Position numbers and translations under genes: made by a program | Assembly (NCBI RefSeq): GCF_040640215.1 | Contig: NZ_JBFABG010000013.1 | Span: forward strand, 124,001-188,000 | Direction of reading: 5' to 3' | Length of the DNA: 64,000 bases | Source of the DNA: Actinosynnema sp040640215 | GTDB taxonomy: Bacteria; Actinomycetota; Actinomycetes; Mycobacteriales; Pseudonocardiaceae | The notes under the pieces: generated by a model | What the model was told of the DNA's origin: nothing | Databases searched by the model: none | The model's input: only the letters and a program-made list of their open reading frames with translations | Shown: positions 43,429 to 51,077 of the stretch, piece by piece | Layout: each line of letters starts with the position of its first letter | Position numbering within the stretch: position 1 is the stretch's first letter

Positions 43429-44457
43429 TCACCGGGCGAGGACGTAGCCGTCGTCGGGGCGGTGGTCGCGGGAGCGGCGCAGGTCGGTGAGGGCGAAGGT
43501 GCGCTGGACCCAGCGGTCCGCTCCGTCGTAGCGGGGACGGAAGGGTGTGCGGCCGTGCACGGTGACCCGGTTGTCCACGACGGCCATGTCGCCGGGTGCC
43601 AGTCGGGTGGTGCGCACGGCGGTGTCGAAGGCGTGGGCGAGTTCGGCCAGTGCCGCCTCGGCCCGTGGGGTCAGCGCGGTGACGGCGATCTGGGCGATCC
43701 GGATGTCGGGGTCGTCGTCCGCTCCGGAAAGCACCGGTTGCGGTGCGCGGGCTGTGTCGTCGGTGCCGAAGGACGGGGGCGGTCGGAGGATGAACTCGGG
43801 CGCGGACAGCACGTCCCTGGTGGCCTCGGGGAGCAGGGGCAGCGCCTCGCGCAGGCAGGCCGTGCGCAGGCCCGCGACGCGGTCGTGGTCGGCGCGCAGG
43901 CACAGCAGCAGCACGTGGTCGGGTTCGTGGGGGTGGAAGGCGTTCTCGTTGTGGAAGGTCAGCAGCGCCGATCCGGCGTTGCCGGAGAAGTTCTCCTTGC
44001 CGGGCACCGGGACGACGTCCTGGACGAGGGCACCGGACTTCTCGGCCCGGTAGGCGACCGGGTCACCGAGCCCGCAGGCGAGCACGGCGAGCACCGCCGA
44101 GGCGACGGTGGGTTCGCGCTGCACCGAGTCCGATGTGGACGGTGTGGCGGGCAGCGCGGCGGCGTCGACCGGGAGGCCGTGGATCACCAGCACGCCCTGC
44201 GGGCCCGAGTGCCGCCGGAACCGGCGCACCGCGCGGCGCAAGGACAGCGGAGCCTCGTCCCAGGCGTCCCGGGCGCGGGCGATCCACTCCGGTGCGTCCA
44301 CCCGGTACCGGCTGTCGGAGCTCAGCCCCCGCGCCAGGCGTTCCACTTCGGCGGTGTCGGACGGGGTCAGGTCCAGCTCGGCGGTGACGGTGAGGGCGCT
44401 GTCGGTGGTGGCGCTGTCGGTGGTGGCGCTGTCGGTGGTGGCGGCGAGCTCGGGCAT
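43429..44457 (-). CDS. Fe(II)/2-oxoglutarate oxygenase, VioC/AsnO type
   Basis: 342 residues. The facial triad is H169-x-E171 (TFHNENAFHPHEPDH) and distal H301, with R319 for 2-oxoglutarate. The HxE form with FHPH is characteristic of clavaminate-synthase-like amino-acid beta-hydroxylases (VioC, AsnO). Expected substrate is a free or tethered amino acid such as arginine or asparagine. The N-terminus has the unusual repeat ATTDS three times, encoded by a 15-bp DNA repeat. The upstream gene lies on the same strand, 35 bp away. Confidence 0.85.
   Translation of the reverse strand: MPELAATTDSATTDSATTDSALTVTAELDLTPSDTAEVERLARGLSSDSRYRVDAPEWIARARDAWDEAPLSLRRAVRRFRRHSGPQGVLVIHGLPVDAAALPATPSTSDSVQREPTVASAVLAVLACGLGDPVAYRAEKSGALVQDVVPVPGKENFSGNAGSALLTFHNENAFHPHEPDHVLLLCLRADHDRVAGLRTACLREALPLLPEATRDVLSAPEFILRPPPSFGTDDTARAPQPVLSGADDDPDIRIAQIAVTALTPRAEAALAELAHAFDTAVRTTRLAPGDMAVVDNRVTVHGRTPFRPRYDGADRWVQRTFALTDLRRSRDHRPDDGYVLAR
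44399..44449. repeat. Three 15-bp tandem repeats in oxygenase N-terminus
   Basis: The unit GGTGGCGCTGTCGGT (plus strand) recurs about three times, encoding TTDSA on the minus strand. Such a repeat can change copy number and alter only the flexible N-terminus. Confidence 0.7.
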
Positions 44458-44492
44458 CGGCGTTCGCTCCTGGTTCCGGTGCGGTCTCGGGG

Positions 44493-45605
44493 TCAGTGCC
44501 GCAGGGCTGCCACGGCATCGGCGACGTAGTGGTCGCCGAAGCGGATCAGCGGCGCGTACCGGGCCGCTCGCCGGTGGCGCATCAGGCGCAGTTCGCCCAC
44601 GGCGTTGTCCGGGCCGTCGGGCGACTGGGCGATGGAGCGTTGCAGGCTCACCATGGAGTAGGCGAGGGTGACGTGCCGCTCGCTGTCGACGAGGTCGGCT
44701 TCGAGCAGCGCGTCGCGGGCCGCGGCGAGTTCCGGGTCCCGGGCGGCGAGCTGCCGGTAGGGCTCGGGCACCACCGCGAGCAGGTCCTTCATCGCCGCGC
44801 GGAAGGTCTTGTAGGCGCGGTGCTGCCGCCCGCTCAACGGGCGTTCCACCTCGGGCGGCTGCATGGTGGGGCGGACGGTCGCGGTGTAGTACTCGACGGG
44901 GATCATGCCGGCGTGGGCCATGGCCGCCGGGAAGCCCCGCACGAAGGTGGTGGCGTGGCCGAGCCTGCGCAGGGCGGAGGTCGTCGCGCCGAGGCGCAGG
45001 TGGTGCGCGGCGTCGGTCACCGCGACCGCCGCGCAGACGTTGAACAGCACGTGCACCTGGTGGCCGATGATCCACCGCGCCGTCCACCGGGCGTCCCACG
45101 ACGTGTCCGCCACGGCCGGCGCGGGCGACACCGGCTCCTCGGGAGGGGAATCCGGGGCGGTGGCACCGGTCAGGTCGAGCACGGCGCGCGCCATGCCGGC
45201 GACCTCGACGGCCAGGTCGGAGCCGGACAGCGGGGCCTCGCCCAGGTCTTCCAGGCCGCGCAGCACGATCGACGCGCCGTGCAGCGCGGCCTGGTGGTCG
45301 GACAGGTCCACCTCGCGCACGCGGAAGAACGACTGGCTGGTCGACCCGGCCGGCAGGTCCTCGCCCACCACGGCCGGGCCCTGCGCGGACAGCGCCGACA
45401 CCAGCCCTTCGGCGACCGCCGACGCGCGCCGCAGGGCGGCGGTGCGCTCGACCGGGCCGGCGTGCGTCGGCACCGCGCCCAACAGCGCGGCGGTCCGCTG
45501 CGCCCGGGAGCGGACGGGGAGGTCGAACTCGGGGGTGACCCCACCGGGTCGGGGGTCCCGGAACACGGCGACAGGCGGGTACCGGGCGGTCGGCGAAGCG
45601 TTCAC
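44493..45605 (-). CDS. Unknown helical protein paired with amino-acid oxygenase
   Basis: 370 residues, largely helical, rich in His/Trp in the middle (WTARWIIGHQVHVLFNVCAA). The C-terminal part (YYTATVRPTMQPPEVERPLSG) has a faint resemblance to PrnB/indoleamine-dioxygenase-like proteins, but I cannot confirm a heme ligand. It precedes the VioC-type oxygenase by 35 bp, suggesting a joint reaction on an amino acid. The GTG at 45605 is chosen because sensible coding sequence begins there; the ribosome site is weak. Confidence 0.65.
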   Translation of the reverse strand: MNASPTARYPPVAVFRDPRPGGVTPEFDLPVRSRAQRTAALLGAVPTHAGPVERTAALRRASAVAEGLVSALSAQGPAVVGEDLPAGSTSQSFFRVREVDLSDHQAALHGASIVLRGLEDLGEAPLSGSDLAVEVAGMARAVLDLTGATAPDSPPEEPVSPAPAVADTSWDARWTARWIIGHQVHVLFNVCAAVAVTDAAHHLRLGATTSALRRLGHATTFVRGFPAAMAHAGMIPVEYYTATVRPTMQPPEVERPLSGRQHRAYKTFRAAMKDLLAVVPEPYRQLAARDPELAAARDALLEADLVDSERHVTLAYSMVSLQRSIAQSPDGPDNAVGELRLMRHRRAARYAPLIRFGDHYVADAVAALRH

Positions 45606-45915
45606 GACGTCGAGTATTCCGGCCGGCGGCGGTGCGCAGGTCCCGCCGATCGGGTACGGAAGCCGCCGGCCCACCGCCCCGAACGAGAAACTCGTTCGGG
45701 TGGAACATCCACACCGTGGGGCGGTCGTGGGGGGTTTCGCGTGGCAACCGACCTCCCCCGCCCTTAACGTCTGCACGCGGTGGCCGAGGCCCCGGACGGG
45801 GACACGGGTCGGTCCACAGTGGACCAGCGGTCCGGCCGCCCGCCCGTGAGCGGGAGACCTCGATCGACCGTGCCCGCCGGCGGCCCGTTCGGCTGATCGA
45901 CGGAAGGCGACACGG
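45606..45915. promoter_or_regulatory. Divergent spacer with two palindromes
   Basis: About 310 bp without a gene. A perfect 10-bp inverted repeat with an AAA centre (45678-45687 and 45691-45700; arms CCCGAACGAG/CTCGTTCGGG) may be an operator for the minus-strand oxygenase pair or an RNA hairpin. GTCCACAGTGGAC (45812-45824), a perfect copy of the recurring palindrome, lies 91 bp before the ice-binding-domain gene. Confidence 0.6.
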
Positions 45916-47028
45916 ATGAACCGCACACCCGCAACGGCCGCGACCGGGGCGTCCCGGCACTCCCGGTGGGCCGCGCTGGGGGCCGTCGGCGCGGTGATGA
46001 GCGCCCTGGCGCTCTTCGGCACGGTGTCGGCCCCGCCCTCGGCGTTCGCCGTCGAGGCGCGGGTGGAGCTGGGCGGGGCGGAGAGCTTCTCGGTGCTCGG
46101 TGCCCAGTCCGTCACGAACACCGGTGCCAGCACCCTGAACCGCGACCTCGGCGTGAGCCCCGGCACCAGCATCACGGGCTTCCCGCCGGGCCTCGTCGGG
46201 GGCACCATCCACGCCAACGACGCGGTGGCCGCCCAGGCGCAGAGCGACCTGACCGTCGCCTACAACGACGCGGCCGGCCGCGCGCCGACCTCCGACGTCC
46301 CCGCCGACCTCGTCGGGCTGACGCTGGTCGGCGGCGTCTACCGGGCACCCGGGGCGGTCGAGCTGAGCGGGACGCTGACGCTCGACGGCCAGGGCGACCC
46401 GAACACGGTCTGGATCTTCCAGACGTCCTCGACCCTGATCACCGCGTCGAACAGCTCGATCAACCTCGTCAACGGTGCCCAGGCGTGCAACGTCTTCTGG
46501 CAGGTCGGCAGCTCCGCGACGCTCGGCACGGACTCGGACTTCGTCGGCACGATCATGGCGCTGACGTCGATCACGGCGAACACCGGCGCGGACGTCCAGG
46601 GCCGGGCCCTGGCGCGCAACGGCGAGGTGACGCTGGACAGCAACACGTTCACCACGGACCTGTGCGAGGTCGTCCCGACGACGACCAGCACCAGCGACAC
46701 CACCAGCACCAGCGACACGACCGGCACCACGACCGACACCACCACGACCACGGCACCGACGACCCCAGGTCCGACGAGCACGGGTCCGACGAGCACGGGA
46801 CCGGGCACGACCACCACGACCTCGGCCGGCAACGGCGGCGTGCCCGGCCCGGGTGCCACCCCCGGCGGCCCGAGGCCGCCGGGGCAGGTGTCGCCGTACC
46901 CCGGAGGACTCGCCGCCACGGGGAGCAGCTCCCCCGTCGGGCTGCTGATCGGGCTGGGCGTCCTGGTGTCGGCACTGGGTGCCGGGCTCATCGCGGTCAC
47001 CCGCCGGCGGTCACGCCAGGGAGGCTGA
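45916..47028 (+). CDS. Ice-binding-domain (DUF3494) surface protein with LAATG anchor
   Basis: 370 residues: signal peptide (about 1-45, AFA), DUF3494 domain (about 52-255) with FSVLGAQSVTNTGAST, GDLGV-like NRDLGVSPG and LDGQGDPNTVWIFQTSSTL, a Thr/Ser-rich spacer (about 257-325), then LAATG (about 337), a membrane helix and RRRSRQGG. The LAxTG motif fits class E sortase anchoring in high-GC actinomycetes. DUF3494 proteins bind ice or act as adhesins; here a wall-linked adhesin is as likely as antifreeze. The ATG has GGAAGGCG upstream. Confidence 0.9.
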   Translation: MNRTPATAATGASRHSRWAALGAVGAVMSALALFGTVSAPPSAFAVEARVELGGAESFSVLGAQSVTNTGASTLNRDLGVSPGTSITGFPPGLVGGTIHANDAVAAQAQSDLTVAYNDAAGRAPTSDVPADLVGLTLVGGVYRAPGAVELSGTLTLDGQGDPNTVWIFQTSSTLITASNSSINLVNGAQACNVFWQVGSSATLGTDSDFVGTIMALTSITANTGADVQGRALARNGEVTLDSNTFTTDLCEVVPTTTSTSDTTSTSDTTGTTTDTTTTTAPTTPGPTSTGPTSTGPGTTTTTSAGNGGVPGPGATPGGPRPPGQVSPYPGGLAATGSSSPVGLLIGLGVLVSALGAGLIAVTRRRSRQGG

Positions 47029-47057
47029 CGGCGTGGGCGGTCGCCGCACCCGGCCTT

Positions 47058-47972
47058 TCAGCCGTCGTGCTCCAGTTCCGCGCACACGGTTTCGAGCACG
47101 CCGAGGGCGGCGGCCAGGGCGGGGCGGCGGCCCGTCGGGGTGCGCCACACCCCGTAGATCCGGCGCAGGGGCGGGGCCGCCACGGGCAGCACGCGGACCG
47201 AGGGCGGGAGTGGTCCCCGGCCCATGCGGGGCACCAGGGCCAGGCCGAGGCCCGCGCCGACCAGTTCGATTTGGCTGGCGTACTCGGTGACGATGTGGGT
47301 GAACCTGTTCGGGTTCGGCGTGTGCTGGAAGGCGTTGAGCAGGAAGTCGTGCGCCACCGAGCCGGGTTCGTAGAGCCACCGGTCCCCGCGCAGCGCGTCC
47401 AGGTCCACCGACGACCTGCCGACCAGCGGGTGCTCGTGGTGGGCGAGCACGTCGGACAGGTCGTCGCCCAGGTGCCTGGCCTTGAGCCCCTCCGGCAGGG
47501 TCAGCGGGATGGCCATCCAGTCGTGCGCCACGGCCAGGTCCGCCGTGCCGCGCGCGACCAGTTCCACCGCCCGGTGCGAGTCGGCCTCGATCAGCCGCAG
47601 CTCCAGGTCCGCCCAGGTCCGCGCCAGGTGCTCGGTGGCGCGGGGCAGCACGCCGCGCGCGGCGGTGGGGAACACGGCGACGGTGAGGGTCCCGGTGACC
47701 GTCTCGCTCTGCGCCTGGAGCTCGGCGCTCATGCTCTCCAGCTCGACGATGATCCGGCTGGCGGACTCGGCCATGACGCGGCCCGCCGGGGTCAGCGTGG
47801 TCCGGCCCGCCTGGTGCTCCACGAGCTGCTGGTGCGCGTCGCGGCTCAGCCTGGCGATCTGCTGCGAGATCGCCGAGGGGGTGTAGCCGAGCGCGCTGGC
47901 GGCGGCCGTCATCGACCCGTGGACGGCGAGGGCCTCGATCGCGCGCAGCCCCGCCAGGCTCACCGTCAGCAC
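47058..47972 (-). CDS. LysR-family transcriptional regulator
   Basis: 304 residues: N-terminal winged helix (about 1-65, AASALGYTPSAISQQIARL) and a LysR substrate domain. It is 84 bp downstream of RidA on the same strand as the deacylase/SDR operon and probably controls that operon or the divergent importer in response to the substrate. GTG start with GAGGTGA upstream. Confidence 0.9.
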   Translation of the reverse strand: MLTVSLAGLRAIEALAVHGSMTAAASALGYTPSAISQQIARLSRDAHQQLVEHQAGRTTLTPAGRVMAESASRIIVELESMSAELQAQSETVTGTLTVAVFPTAARGVLPRATEHLARTWADLELRLIEADSHRAVELVARGTADLAVAHDWMAIPLTLPEGLKARHLGDDLSDVLAHHEHPLVGRSSVDLDALRGDRWLYEPGSVAHDFLLNAFQHTPNPNRFTHIVTEYASQIELVGAGLGLALVPRMGRGPLPPSVRVLPVAAPPLRRIYGVWRTPTGRRPALAAALGVLETVCAELEHDG

Positions 47973-48056
47973 GCCGGCGTCACCTCACTCCCGGTGTCCG
48001 ATCACCCCCGCCATCCTGGCACGGCACAGCCCACGGGCAACCCCCGTCACCCGCCG

Positions 48057-48413
48057 TCACCGGGGCGCGACGGGGAGGTGCAGGACGGCGTCCACCTCGA
48101 CCTTGACCGAGCGGAGCCCGGCCGCGACCGTCGTGCGGGCCGGTTTCCACGCGCCGAAGTGGGCGGCGCACGCCCGGTCGAACTCGGCGAAGTCGGCGAG
48201 GTCGGCCAGGTACGCGGTCACCTTGACCACGCTGGTGGGCCCGCCGCCGGCCGCCTCGACGACCGCCGCGAGGTTGCGCAGCGCCAGCGCGGTCTCGGTG
48301 GCCACGTCGGCGGGCTCGTAGGAGCCGTCGGGCAGGCGCGGCACCTGCCCGGACACGTACACGGTGTCCCCCGCGCGGACGAACGGCCGGTAGTGGCCCG
48401 CCGGCGGGATCAC
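48057..48413 (-). CDS. ridA: RidA/YjgF family enamine/imine deaminase
   Basis: 118 residues. Conserved FVRAGDTVYVSGQVP, SVVKVTAYLADL and the catalytic arginine R93 in KPARTTV. RidA hydrolyses reactive 2-aminoacrylate-type enamines formed by PLP enzymes. It overlaps the SDR stop (GTGA) at its start, placing it last in the four-gene minus-strand operon. It fits removal of imines released during amino acid breakdown by the cluster. Confidence 0.9.
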   Translation of the reverse strand: MIPPAGHYRPFVRAGDTVYVSGQVPRLPDGSYEPADVATETALALRNLAAVVEAAGGGPTSVVKVTAYLADLADFAEFDRACAAHFGAWKPARTTVAAGLRSVKVEVDAVLHLPVAPR

Positions 48414-49150
48414 CGGCGGGTCACCCGGATCGCCTCGGACACCTGGAAGGCGTTGAACCGGTGGCCGGTGGCGAAGTCGGCGTCGATCCCGGCGAGGAAC
48501 GCGAACGCGGGCGCGAGCCGCGCCGGCGGCACGATCCCGATCCGCATCTCCTCGGTGTAGTGGGAGTCGGACATGGGCGTGTCGATCGGTCGCCCGGTCG
48601 ACATCGTGTTCACCGCCACGTTGTGCTCGCGGCCCTCCAGCGCGAGCACCTTCATCAGGCCCTCCTGCGCGTGCTTGCCGGGCGTGTACGCGGTCTCCTT
48701 GACGAACCCGGACAGCGCGGAGCCGGAGGACAGGAACACGATGCTCCCGTCCCGCGCGGCGACCATGTGCGGCCACACGGTCTTGGTGAGCACGTAGGCC
48801 GCGCCGAGGATGATGTCCACCTCGCGCCGCCAGTCCTCGAAGGTGACGTCCAGCATGGACACCTCCTTGAGCACGGCGGCGTTGTGGATCAGCGCCCGGG
48901 GCGGGCCGTAGTGCGCCAGCGCCGCCTCCGTCGCCGACCGGGTCGCCGCCGGGTCGGCCAGGTCGACCTCCAGGGGCAGCACGTCCGCGCCCGCGTCGCG
49001 CAGCTCCCCGGTCAGCGCGGCCAGCTTGCCGCCCTGCACGTCCAGCAGCGCCACGCGCATCCCGGCGGCGACGAGTTCGCGGGCGATCTCCCGGCCGAGC
49101 CCTTCGGCGGCCCCGGTCAGGAAAGCCACCTTGCCGTCGACGTCGATCAC
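48410..49150 (-). CDS. SDR oxidoreductase with intact motifs
   Basis: 246 residues. Rossmann GAAEGLG (13-19), active-site Ser in SSGSAL and Tyr/Lys in AYTPGKHA. Sister of the next gene upstream; the last 38 residues of the two proteins are almost identical. Overlaps both neighbours by 4 bp. Probably NAD(P)-dependent oxidation or reduction of a hydroxy/keto intermediate in the cluster. Confidence 0.9.
   Translation of the reverse strand: MIDVDGKVAFLTGAAEGLGREIARELVAAGMRVALLDVQGGKLAALTGELRDAGADVLPLEVDLADPAATRSATEAALAHYGPPRALIHNAAVLKEVSMLDVTFEDWRREVDIILGAAYVLTKTVWPHMVAARDGSIVFLSSGSALSGFVKETAYTPGKHAQEGLMKVLALEGREHNVAVNTMSTGRPIDTPMSDSHYTEEMRIGIVPPARLAPAFAFLAGIDADFATGHRFNAFQVSEAIRVTRR
48419..48532. 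repeat. 114-bp near-identical segment, copy 1
   Basis: About 97% identical (three differences) to 49168-49281, covering the 3' ends of two sister SDR genes whose remaining parts have diverged. Confidence 0.85.
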
Positions 49151-49884
49151 GCGGACACCCCTTCCCGGGTCACCCGGATGGCCTCGGACACCTGGAAGGC
49201 GTTGAACCGGTGGCCGGTGGCGAAGTCGGCGTCGATCCCCGCCAGGAACGCGAACGCGGGCGCGAGCCGCGCCGGCGGCACCATCACCGCGCGCATGGCG
49301 TCGGAGTAGGTGTAGGCCAGCGGGCCGTCGATCGGCGCGCCGGTGGTGATGCTGTTGACCGCGACGCCGTGGTCGCGGCCCTCCAGGGCGAGCACCTTCA
49401 TCAGCCCTTCCTGGCCGTGCTTGCCCGCCACGTAGGCGGCCTCGTTCGCGAACCCGGACAGCGCCGAGCCCGACGAGACGAACACGATGCTGCCGTCGCG
49501 CGCCGCGACCATGCCCGGCCACACGGCCTTCGACAGCACGAACGCGCTTTGCAGGATGCTGTCCGCTTCGGCGCGGAAGGCCGGCACGTCGAGCTCCAGC
49601 ACGGACGTCTCGCGGAAGACGGCCGAGTTGTGCACGAACAGCCGGGGCGTGCCGAAGCGCTCCAGGGCCTGTTCGGCCGTGGCGCGCAGCGCGTGCGCGT
49701 CGGTGAAGTCGGTGACGAACGCGTGCACGGAGGGCAGTTCGTCGGCCAGCGCGCGCACGGCGTCGGCCTGGTCGCACAGCACCGCGACGGTCATGCCGGC
49801 GGCGGCGAGTTCGCGGGCGACGGCGTGGCCGAGGTCTTCGGCGTTGCCGGCGACGAGGGCGAAGCGGCCGGTGGGGTCGATCAT
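49147..49884 (-). CDS. SDR-like protein with degenerate cofactor motif
   Basis: 245 residues, homologous along its length to the next gene but with the glycine motif changed to AGNAEDLG (13-19: Gly to Asp at 17), while SSGSAL and AYVAGKHG are kept. NAD(P) binding may be weakened, suggesting a partner subunit of the intact SDR or altered cofactor use. ATGA and GTGA overlaps tie it to the deacylase and the second SDR. Confidence 0.85.
   Translation of the reverse strand: MIDPTGRFALVAGNAEDLGHAVARELAAAGMTVAVLCDQADAVRALADELPSVHAFVTDFTDAHALRATAEQALERFGTPRLFVHNSAVFRETSVLELDVPAFRAEADSILQSAFVLSKAVWPGMVAARDGSIVFVSSGSALSGFANEAAYVAGKHGQEGLMKVLALEGRDHGVAVNSITTGAPIDGPLAYTYSDAMRAVMVPPARLAPAFAFLAGIDADFATGHRFNAFQVSEAIRVTREGVSA
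49168..49281. repeat. 114-bp near-identical segment, copy 2
   Basis: Second copy of the shared 3' segment of the tandem SDR genes, 749 bp from the first. Confidence 0.85.
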
Positions 49885-50825
49885 CGTGCGGACTCCTCAA
49901 CGATCTCGGCGACGAGGGCGACGACCTGGCCGGGTGACTCGATCCGGGCCAGGGTGGGGCGCAGCAGCGCGAGCGCGGTGCGCGGGAACGGGGCGCGGTA
50001 GGTCTCCAGCACTTCGCTGGTCACGGGGTCGAGCAGGTGGCCGACGACGGTGTCCCGCGCGACCACCGTGCCGAGCGCGGCCTCCCGCAGGACGGGCTGG
50101 TAGATGCCTGGCCGGGAGGTCGACAGCGGCACCTTGCCGGTGGCCACGGTGCCCGGTTCGTCGGGCAGGTCGGCTTCGGTCAGCACGCCGGCCTTGCCCA
50201 GCGCCCGGCGCAGCCCGCGGGTGACGGCGGCGGCGCGGTCCTCCTCGAACTCGCCGCGCCCGCCCATCTCGATCCACACGGCGACCGCGCCCTGCGCGCG
50301 GGCGTGCCCGGTGAGGCTGGAGGCGCGGTCGGGGCCGTCGAGGATCAGCGGGGTGCCCATCCACTCGGCGACGTGCTCGCTGCCAGGGAACCGGTAGGTG
50401 AAGCAGTTGATGTTCCAGCTACCGCCGCCGTGCACGTCCAGCACCACGTCCGTGCCGTCGACCGCGTGCTCCGCCAGCACGGCGGCCACCCGCTGGGTGT
50501 GGGAGCCCCGCGCGTCGCCGGGGAAGCAGTTGTTGAGGTCGAGCAGGTCCAGGTGGGTCTGGCGGGCGTCGGCCTCGGTGGCGAGCGGGTGCGCGACGGG
50601 CACCACCCGCAGCGTGCCGACCAGTTCCTCCCGTCGCACGCCGGCCAGCAGCCGGTTGACCGCGAGCGTGCCCCAGGGCCCCTCGTCCCCGTGCACGCTC
50701 GCCACGAGCAGCCCCACCGGACCGCCCTCGCCCACGGTCCCGATCCGCACGTCGACGGAGCCGTAGGCCAGTGACGAGGCGACCGGGTGATCGGTCCACT
50801 GGATCGTTTCGGCGAGTGTCGGCAT
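49881..50825 (-). CDS. Succinylglutamate desuccinylase/aspartoacylase family protein
   Basis: 314 residues. Zinc ligands H45 and E48 (SVHGDEGPWG) and H132 (LDVHGGGSWN), then a C-terminal beta domain. AstE/AspA-type enzymes remove acyl groups from N-acyl amino acids. First gene of the minus-strand operon and divergent from the importer gene, so it may act on the imported substrate. The ATG at 50825 follows GGGAGCG; the longer open frame to 50897 has none. Confidence 0.88.
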   Translation of the reverse strand: MPTLAETIQWTDHPVASSLAYGSVDVRIGTVGEGGPVGLLVASVHGDEGPWGTLAVNRLLAGVRREELVGTLRVVPVAHPLATEADARQTHLDLLDLNNCFPGDARGSHTQRVAAVLAEHAVDGTDVVLDVHGGGSWNINCFTYRFPGSEHVAEWMGTPLILDGPDRASSLTGHARAQGAVAVWIEMGGRGEFEEDRAAAVTRGLRRALGKAGVLTEADLPDEPGTVATGKVPLSTSRPGIYQPVLREAALGTVVARDTVVGHLLDPVTSEVLETYRAPFPRTALALLRPTLARIESPGQVVALVAEIVEESAR

Positions 50826-51077
50826 ATTCGCTCCCTGTCGTCCGGCGCACTCCAGCATTCGGTGCGCGAATTCTGCGCAGACCCGCGCACGGAACACAAG
50901 ACAGAGTTGCCGTACGGCGACGATTACCTTTACTTAATGCCGTCCACGCAGCTCAAGGGGTCTTTAGCAAGGATTAAAGGGGGGTTTCACCGATTGTTGC
51001 TTGCTACTTCCGGCGGCCCACCTGTTCACTCTGGTAACCGCGTCGGGGCCCACCGTCGAGAAGTTGTGGAGCAACGC
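50826..51077. promoter_or_regulatory. Divergent promoter region of catabolic cluster
   Basis: Contains GCGCAC-N11-GTGCGC (50845-50850 and 50862-50867), an AT-rich stretch (about 50924-50945), and CTTTA-N8-TAAAG (50962-50966 and 50975-50979), a LysR/GntR-like inverted repeat. Probably the shared control region for deacylase and importer. Confidence 0.45.

Noticed and set aside
44493..46217. Longer version of the helical protein gene starting at 46217
   Set aside because: The extra N-terminal 200 codons run antisense through the ice-binding gene and the divergent promoter; coding-like sequence begins only near 45605.
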